This document shows, piece by piece, positions 56,898 through 64,000 of a stretch of 64,000 nt of DNA. Where the stretch lies: contig OZ034968.1 of the NCBI GenBank assembly GCA_964030785.1, positions 72,403,427-72,467,426 on the forward strand, read 5' to 3'. The notes below the pieces were generated by a model. The model saw nothing but the letters and a program-made list of their open reading frames with translations, did no database searches and was not told where the DNA came from. The position numbers were made by a program, and so were the translations under genes. Each line of letters starts with the position of its first letter. Positions within the stretch are counted from its first letter, which is position 1. Source of the stretch: Siderastrea siderea. Taxonomy: Eukaryota; Cnidaria; Anthozoa; Scleractinia; Rhizangiidae.

Positions 56898-58110
56898 AAC
56901 GAAATAAGATCAAATCCGCAAATTATCTATGCAAACTTGCGTGATTTTAACTCGGCATTGTCCCACTTAATTTCGGCGTGAGCATTTCCCAGTTGGATCT
57001 AAGTATTTTGTTAGTCGTTCTTTTAAAATTGATTCTTCCTCATTAACTCAAACAATTTCCTTTTGAGTTCGTATATATAAAGAGCTGGAAGTGTTCTGAC
57101 AGATACTGGCATACCGCTATAGAAATTACTCCCGCCGTCTGTCAATGTCGAAATTTGCGATCTACACCTTCGATACTACAAGGCACGATAGTATGCTCAT
57201 TTTCTCAAGTGTTGCTAATTTTTAGTTTTGGTTTCCAGTAGTATCGATGTTTTTTCTGCCCGAGCAGAAAAAAATTGAAAACTGCGGGGTGGTTTATTTC
57301 ATTCTATAACCATTGCCCTCAGAGGTTTGGATCCTTTGAAAAGCAAAATTATCGGACTCTTTTCTCATAAGAGTATTCGTTTCCTTTCGGATTCCAACAA
57401 GAAGCACAACAATAAACATTATAACCTGGATCGTGGACTCATCCTAAATGAAATCTGTAACCAGGAAGCTTGTTAGTACAGAATTTTGAACTACTAGTTC
57501 GCATACGTTTGCAGTAAAATTATATTTTGTTTATTGCCCCTGCAGGGTTTTGGCCGAGAGGCCAAAACCCGAGAGGCAGAATTGAACTCCCCGCGTAATC
57601 ATGGGAAAATGTTGTTGTATACCAGATGAAATCTCGACTCCAACAAAGCGAGGCTCCCAGGTGGTCTTGGGAAACCGCAATATTTACACAAGCTAAGGTA
57701 GTGTTCCTTTTAAACAATGTAAATCCGGATTTTGCGATCGAAAATTTGATTTTCTGTTCCTATTATGGACAAACCCATCTTAGATTGCAATCCGAACAAT
57801 CCACCTACGAAGGTGGATCGTTCAGATTGGTAACTGAAATTGGTTTCAGATTTTCGTTCCATTTGAGCAAACTGGGTCCGGATTCTGTCACGTGACTAGT
57901 CACCTCGGCACACAACAAACATGGCGGCAACCTTGAGTTTTTTTTCCAGGAAAAAAGCAGAACCATGGCAGAACTCAGCGAAAAAAGGCGATTAAAAAAA
58001 ACAATGACATGGTCCACGGCTACCTGGAATGAATCGCACCTAGATAAGAATAGCCGTGTAACAAAGTGAAAAATAAAAATTTGGGGGCATCTTCTAAGCT
58101 CGCAATCTTT
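56898..58110. other. Unassigned stretch with short hairpins
   Basis: Two neat hairpins are seen: gggttttggcc-gaga-ggccaaaaccc at about 57545-57570 and aatccacct-acga-aggtggat near 57797-57820. An ATG at 57601 opens MGKCCCIPDEISTPTKRGSQ before a possible donor, but nothing downstream supports a gene. Confidence 0.35.
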
Positions 58111-59024
58111 TTATGCAAAGTTCAATTTTACCTGTTACCATCCCCCCCCGGGCAACCCCCGGGACAAGTCCAGCCCTTCGGGCCCGGGGGTGGGGAATTG
58201 TCTGAAACGGTTTTGTCCTGGGGGTAGGGGGGCGGGGCAAATCGAAAATAACTTCTCGTTATTCTTGCGAAGCACGTCACTAGCTTATCACTTCTCAGTT
58301 GACACAATGGCGCCGGACCGCGTAGAGAAGACTGCCTATTTCCAGGGAAAATCTCTGGAATTTGTAGCAGACTGGTTGGAGAAGAATAATCTCTCGAAAT
58401 TAAAATCTGTATTCAAAGGCACGTTTATTATAAATTGTTAAATGAAGGTGCGTTTGATGCCTACTCGAATGGATGGCGTTCATCACAAACATAGAAATAT
58501 TTCTTCAGCGTATTTGTATGAAACAAATGCACGGCTTTATATTAAACAGAGATCTCAGTCCAGTGTTCTTGTGAAACAAACTAAGAAAAACTCCTTTAAA
58601 ATGCTGTCATCAATTTGCTCAACGGACCTCTTTTGTGCATGTGCTATATTTAGAATAAAACACGCGGTGAAGAACATTTCTTTACTCGCCAGCCGAATGC
58701 CAGAGGCGGTTAGACTTTTTCTTCAGTTTTCTTTTTCAATGTAGTGTCCATGTTTTTTAATACTATGTAATATCCTTCGTTCAGTAAACTCTAGAAAAGC
58801 GTTTAAGTTCTTGTCAAAACGTCTGGTTGTGCTATTGTACGGAAATCAATTTTGAACACAAAACAACTTATTTGTGGTCGATGAGGAATCCCGGGGGTCG
58901 GGAATTGTCTCTTTCTGCGTGCCCGGGGGTGGGGAATAGACCGCCAAGTAAGAAAAAAATTGCAAATCCCCGGGGGTGTGCCCGGGGGGGGGGATGGTAA
59001 CAGGTAGAATTGAACCCTGCATTA
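58111..59024. mobile_element. Harbinger-like MITE, third member
   Basis: Element 58114-59021 (908 bp) is flanked by TTA on both sides. Ends are TGCAAAGTTCAATTTTACCT and the inverse of TGCAGGGTTCAATTCTACCT, followed inside by the same CCCCCCCGGGCA type of block as the two shorter copies. It carries an exon-like ORF at 58307. Confidence 0.75.
58307..58441 (+). pseudogene. Captured SAM-domain-like exon fragment
   Basis: A 44-codon frame starts MAPDRVEKTAYFQGKSLEFV and continues ADWLEKNNLSKLKSVFKG. The VADWLE..NLSKLKSVFK pattern resembles the first helices of a SAM domain (W..WL....L..Y...F). The similarity then stops abruptly, where a donor would be expected, but the base context is GGCA. It lies wholly inside the MITE at 58114-59021. 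Confidence 0.4.
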
Positions 59025-59175
59025 TCGGCGCTCAACACTCGTCCGCGTATAAAGTATAAGCTTAAAGTGGTATGAAATGGGGCTACGGTCCCTAAAACCC
59101 CTTTTTCCCCGGTCTAGTGGGCTTGAGAAAAAATATCTTGAGAAAAGAAAAAGAAAAAGCCCAAAAAAAAAAATT

Positions 59176-59240
59176 TGGGACCCCGGCTGGATTTGTACCC
59201 GCCACCTCTGGATGAGATCGCTAACTAAACTGGTCACGTC
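59176..59240 (-). pseudogene. tRNA-like sequence, degenerate
   Basis: On the minus strand this reads ..AGTTTAGTTAGCGATCTC, an anticodon-like region, then GGCGGGTACAAATCCAGCCG and GGGTC. The box B region and 3' acceptor strand resemble the tRNA-Arg-like repeats at 61609 and 62501. A T-rich run follows. The D arm and box B are damaged. Confidence 0.35.
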
Positions 59241-61608
59241 GATATGTCCTCACGCCTGCCGTTTGCCTCGATCTTTTCTTAGATTTTCGTTCCAGCTAAC
59301 ACGAAGATTCAAACAATCTGGATCTACCAGATCCGAAAAAAGATTTCTTCAAAGGAACGCTACCTAAATCAAGGGAAGTGCGGATGTCAAATAGATTTTA
59401 CAAGACCTGGGTAAACGCTACAGTACGGTAAATGTTGTTTTTAAATGCTGATTTGCCTTTCAAAAATTGTTTAACTGATCGTTTAATCCAGATTTCTATG
59501 ATTTTTGCAATTTTGTTCGCAAAGCGGCTCCAATTTTGATCAACCGGTCGCCATTAAGTCATGTGAAGTGTCTGCAAAAGTTACGTGCGTGTGTCCATAC
59601 ACACAAGAAAATCTAGAGTTTTTCGCTACTAAAAACAAATGTACGATTATTTTCTATTTTACCTAAGTGATGGTGGGGTTTAAGAAGCAGCGCAACCTTT
59701 TGCAAACACGGACTGATTTGCAGAAGCGAGTTGAAATTTGATACAGGACAACGTGTGGGAAATTTCAGCATTTTTCGTTTTCATGGTTGTTTTCTGCCTT
59801 TTAATACTTGATACGTAACCATAGTTTTCTATATCAGAATATTTCAATTTAACTTGAGTAGACAAAATTTATTTTATGCGAAACACGCGAGTCAATGGGT
59901 TAAGTATTAAATTGTTGCGTTCCTGTACGTTTTAAAAATACAGTTTCAGCTAGCTGTGCATGTTCTATCATATTATTTGTATTTCTTAAACTGAAGGAAA
60001 GTGAACGAACAATGGATACGCTAAATACAAAGGGTTGACATTCTGGGCAAACTCTTTTCAACAAACTTTAATTGTTGCCTTGTTGCGTCTTTAAAACATT
60101 TGAAAAGAACCGTTTCAGTTGTGGAAGTCTTGACAGCGATATATTTTGTTATTGTTTGTGCTTATTTTACCTTGCCATTATCAACAAGAAAAGCCCCAGG
60201 GGCATTGGACCCCGCCGTTCCCCCCCCCCTCTGGGTGCAAATACATTACGGTCACTCAAGATATGTGCCCAAGTGGTATAAAGTTTTGAAGTTGGTGATT
60301 TTTCTAACGTTTGACGTGTGTGCTGCCATCCCCCCCTCCCAACGTCTTCTCTGCACCCTTCTCCTTGTGATATCATGGATCCCTTACAGTATGAATACCT
60401 TTCCCTTCCCTCATTTCCTTGGTCATCCACCTGTTCTAGCACTCGCGAAGAAGAACGTGACGAAATAGTTTTGACCATGGCGTGACTTAGTTACGTCAAT
60501 TTTTTAACGAAATGACATCTCAGCGTAATTCTAAATATTAAACAAGGGCACGGAAATTTAAATAGATTTATTGATTAAGAAAAATTATCCTTAAATCGAA
60601 AGGGAACGGTTATCTACTGAAAAATGAAACGTAAAGGTCTACTTTTAGGCCATCATTCGATAAATGCTTTAGCGAAAGCAAAACAATTCCCCGAATCGGC
60701 TTCTGTCTTTCAATGACGTAATGTTTACGTGTTACCGCAAGTTTAGGTGAATTCATGCCAGCTTCAAAGCTCGCTAGCACCTTCTTCCTTGCTGTCATCG
60801 AAGAGAAGTCAACTCCATTGAATTTCTTGTACTTTTCTACACACCTTTCCCTAAAGATTTTGGTGAAGCAAAGCAAAACTGCCAAAAAAATGCTTGCATT
60901 TTACTGTTGAATTATTCAAGTTGGCGAAAGCGAGGGACTTCCCCGAATAGCCTTTTGTGTTTCAGTGATGTAATGTTTACGTGCCAGGGCAAGTTTGGCG
61001 AATTCATGGTAGCTTCAAAGCTCGCTAGCACCTTCGTTCTTGCTTTCATCGAAGGGGTTTTCATGCCATTAAATCGCCAGTAATTTTCTACACCAACTTT
61101 CATGAAAATTCTGGCGAAATAACGCTAAACGGATCTAAACGAACCAACATTACTGGCAAGTATTGTTTTGACCGAGCGGAGGTCTGAGGCAAGTGACCAC
61201 GACAAAAAAAAAACAAAGACAATGGCATTAGACCCCGCCGTTGTCTCCCCCCGGGGGGTGTAAAATATGTTACAGTCACTCAAGATAAAAGCCCTTGGCT
61301 GTGTAGCGAAAGACACGACGAGCATTTCTTTGGCCGAGCGAAAACCGGAGGTCTGGGGCAAGTGACCACCAAAAAAAAAAAAACAAAAACAAGAAAAGCC
61401 CCAGGGGGCATTAACTCCGCCGTTGTTCTCTCTGCCCTTGCGGTCCAAAATATATTACGGCCAGGTAAAAGCTGGTGATTTATCGTATCTTTTACGTGTT
61501 TGCTACGATAATACAAATCAAGACATGACCTGACTAATCACCCTGTTTTAGCGTGCGTGACGAAGAGCGTGATGAAATAATTATTTTGATCACAACGTGA
61601 CTCAGCCT

Positions 61609-61674
61609 GGCCTCGTAGTTCAGTTGGTTGCTTGATGGTGTTCTAATCCGGAGGTCGTGGGTTCGAATCCCGCC
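61609..61674 (+). pseudogene. tRNA-Arg-like sequence, 3'-truncated
   Basis: It starts ggcctcgtagttcagttggt and has a TTCTAA anticodon loop and a well-paired T arm (gtggg...cccgc), but the 3' acceptor strand is missing: cccgcc runs straight into aaagattttt. It is 892 bp upstream of the complete copy. Confidence 0.6.
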
Positions 61675-62500
61675 AAAGATTTTTCTTTTATCTTGGTTCT
61701 CATTTCTAATTTCTTCTTTTAAGGCCTGTGGCCGGGGGGGAATTATGGAGGGCAGTATTGCTCACTTCTTGGCACTCATACATACACTTTACATCATAAT
61801 GTTACTAAGTTCATAGCAATCGCGAGTTCATACCAGGTTTCAAACTAAAGCTCGTTAGTACATTCGTCCTTGCTTTCGTCGAAGAAAAGTTAAGTCCATT
61901 GAATTCCTTGTACTTTTCTACACAATTTCCCTTGAAGATTTTGGCGAAGCAAAGCAAAACTGCCAAAAAAATGCTTGCATTTGACTGTTGAATTATTCAA
62001 CTTAGCGAAAGCAAGGGACTTCCCCGAATCGGCTTCTGTGTTTCAGTGATGTAATGTTTACGTGCCTGGGCAAGTTAGGCGAATTCATGCCAGCTTCAAA
62101 GTTCGCTAGCACCTTCGTTCTTCCTTTCATCGAAAAGGTTTTTATGCCATTACATCGCCAGTAATTTTCTACACCAACTATCATGAAAATTCTGGCGAAT
62201 AAACTCTAAACGAACGAAAATTACCGGCAAGTATTGTTTTGGCCGAGCAAAGGTCTGGGGCAAGTGACCACCAAAAAAAAACAAGAAAAGCCCCAGGGGG
62301 CATTAACCCCGCCGTTGTTCTCTCTGCCCTTGGGGTCCAAAATATATTACGGCCAGGTAAAAGTTGGTGATTTATCGTATCTTTTACGTGCTTGCGATGA
62401 TAATATAAATCAAGACACGACTTTCCTAATCACTCTGTTTTAGCGTGCGTGACGAAGAGCGTGATGAAATTATTATTTTGATCACAGCGTGACTCAGCCT

Positions 62501-62573
62501 GGCCTCGTAGCTCAGTTGGTTGAGCGACGGTGTTCTAATCCGGAGGTCGTTGGTTCGAATCCCGCCGGGGTCA
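62501..62573 (+). tRNA. tRNA-Arg(TCT)-like, 73 nt
   Basis: The acceptor strand GGCCTCG pairs with CGGGGTC (two G-T pairs) and the discriminator is A. The D arm is GCTC-agttggtt-GAGC. The anticodon loop GTTCTAA reads TCT, in a stem with only three good pairs. The T arm GTTGG-TTCGAAT-CCCGC has one mismatch. A T5 pol III stop follows at 62578. Length is exact for a tRNA, but the weak anticodon stem and its place in a tandem repeat suggest a tRNA-derived repeat. Confidence 0.5.
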
Positions 62574-64000
62574 AAGATTTTTCTTTTATCTTGGTTCTCA
62601 TTTCTAATTTCTTACTTTTAAGGCCTGTGGTCGGGGGGAAATTATGGAGGGCAGTATTACTCACTTCTTGGCACTCATACATACATACTTTACATCATAA
62701 TTACTAAGTTCATAGCGATCGCGAGTTCATGCCAGCTTTCAAACTTAAGCTCCCTAGTACATTCGTCCTTGCTCTCGTCGAAGAAAATTGTTAATTCCAT
62801 TGAATTCCTTGTACTTTTCTACACAACTTTCCCTAAAGATTTTGGCGAAGCAAAGCAAAACTGCCAAAAAAATGCTTGCATTTGACTGTTGAATTATTCA
62901 ACTTGGCGAAAGCAAGGACTTCCCCGAATCGGCTTCTGTGTTTCAGTGATGTAATGTTTACGTGCCACGGCAAGTTAGGCGAATTCATTCCAGCTTCCAA
63001 GCCCGCTAGCACCTTCGTTCCTACTTTCATTGGATCCCGCCGTTTTTCTCCTCCTCCCAGGGAGCAAAATATATTACGGTCACTCAAGATACGAGCTCAA
63101 GTGGTGTAAATTTTAAAGTTGATGATTTATCGTACCTGTGTTTGCTGCCATTTCCCCTTATGCGTCTGCTCCGCACCCTTCTCCCTGTGGTAACATGAAT
63201 CCCTGATAGTATGAACCCTATCCCTCATTCCTTGGTCATCCACTTGTCCTAGCTTTCGCGAAGAAGAACGTGACGAAATATTTTGACCATAGCGTGACTC
63301 AGTTAAGTCACGTTTTTTTTAAATAAACGAACTGACATGTCAGCGTAATTCTAAATAGCAAGGGCACGGAAATTTAAATAGATTTCTTGATAAAAAAACT
63401 CATTCTAAAATCTAAAGGAAACTGGTAGCTATGAAAAACCGTAAAAGTCTATTTTAGGCCGTGATTCGATGAGTGATTTGGCGCAAGCAAGTTTACTTCT
63501 CCGAATCGGCTTCTGTGTTTCAACCACGTAATGTTTATGTGCTACGGCACGTAGCATGAATCATTGGCTTTCAAAGCTCGCTAGCACCTTCGTCCTTGCT
63601 CTCATTGAAGAGAAGTCAACTCCATTGAATTTCTTGTACTTTTCTACACAACTTTCCCTAAAGATTTTGGCGAAGCAAAGCAAAACTGCCAAAAATATGC
63701 TTGCATTTCACTGTTGAATTTTTCAACTTGGCGAAAGCAAGGGACTTCCCCGGATCACCTTTTGTGTTTCAGTGATGTAATGTTTACGTGCCAGGGCAGG
63801 TTTGGCAAATTCATGCCAGCTTCAAAGCTCGCTAGCACCTTCATTCTTGCTTTCATCGAAGGAATTTTCATGCCATTAAATCGCCGGTAATTTTCTACAC
63901 CAACTTTCATGAAAATTCTGGCGAATAAACGCTAAACGAACAAAGTTTACCGGCAAGTATTGTTTTGACCGAGCGGAGGTCTGGGGCAACTGACCACGAC

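Larger units (their letters stand above)
60190..64000. repeat. Degenerate tandem array, 0.8-1.1-kb units
   Basis: The marker gaagcaaagcaaaactgcca starts near 60865, 61945, 62846 and 63672, giving spacings of about 1,080, 900 and 825 bp. Each unit also has tgatgtaatgtttacgtgc, gctcgctagcaccttcgt-like and (in most) gcaagtgaccac.a plus a gaccccgccg end motif. Minus-strand frames shared by units (MNSPNLPWHVNITSLKH) are broken and differ in length, so I treat them as non-coding. The array continues past the window edge. Confidence 0.8.

Noticed and set aside
57601..57690. First exon encoding a myristoylated MGKCCC start
   Set aside because: Attractive N-terminus, but no downstream exon or family support.
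60610..63087. Minus-strand ORFs with shared peptides
   Set aside because: The shared reading follows nucleotide identity between repeat units; starts, ends and stops differ and no domain is recognised.

Overview
The window looks like nuclear DNA of an animal, most likely an anthozoan cnidarian such as a stony coral. It is AT-rich and gene-poor. Genes are split by introns with consensus GT/AG sites, and there is a cnidarian-style death-domain exon, a Penelope-like GIY-YIG fragment, L1/Tx1- and CR1-like LINE pieces, tRNA-derived repeats and many small inverted-repeat elements. The species assignment is inference; no marker gene is present.

Left part (1-13 kb). A plus-strand, multi-exon transposase-like gene enters from the left edge and ends at 4386. 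It converges on a complete four-exon minus-strand gene (6195-7458) whose product ends in a P2X7-type cytoplasmic (ballast) zinc domain. That gene is head-to-head with the next plus-strand gene, whose ATG is at 12950. The shared upstream region is split by a 4,956-bp element (7887-12842) with perfect 21-bp terminal inverted repeats and a 9-bp target duplication, a Mutator-like signature.

Middle part (13-43 kb). Eight exons with mutually compatible splice phases could encode a 932-residue protein: an unrecognised N-terminal region, an acidic linker, an OTU-type cysteine-protease domain (exons at 23674 and 24755) and a C-terminal death domain (42296-42579). The last link crosses a 16-kb gap and is the least certain. 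The introns are packed with mobile DNA: nested hAT-like elements, a Penelope fragment, SINE and LINE tails, a foldback element with 143-bp arms, a 5'-truncated LINE with about 908 intact codons, a pogo-like element and a TA-type MITE just upstream of the death-domain exon.

Right part (43-64 kb). This is almost wholly repetitive. It holds a pair of inverted Harbinger-like MITEs with an empty-site paralogue alongside, a 1.86-kb near-perfect palindrome, several TTAA-, TWA- and foldback-type elements, an internally deleted transposon whose N- and C-terminal coding ends survive, a second copy of that C-terminal coiled-coil on the other strand, and a family of roughly 0.8-1.1-kb repeat units. Some of these units carry a tRNA-Arg-like sequence. 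Apart from the transposon remnants I see no confident host gene between 43 and 64 kb.
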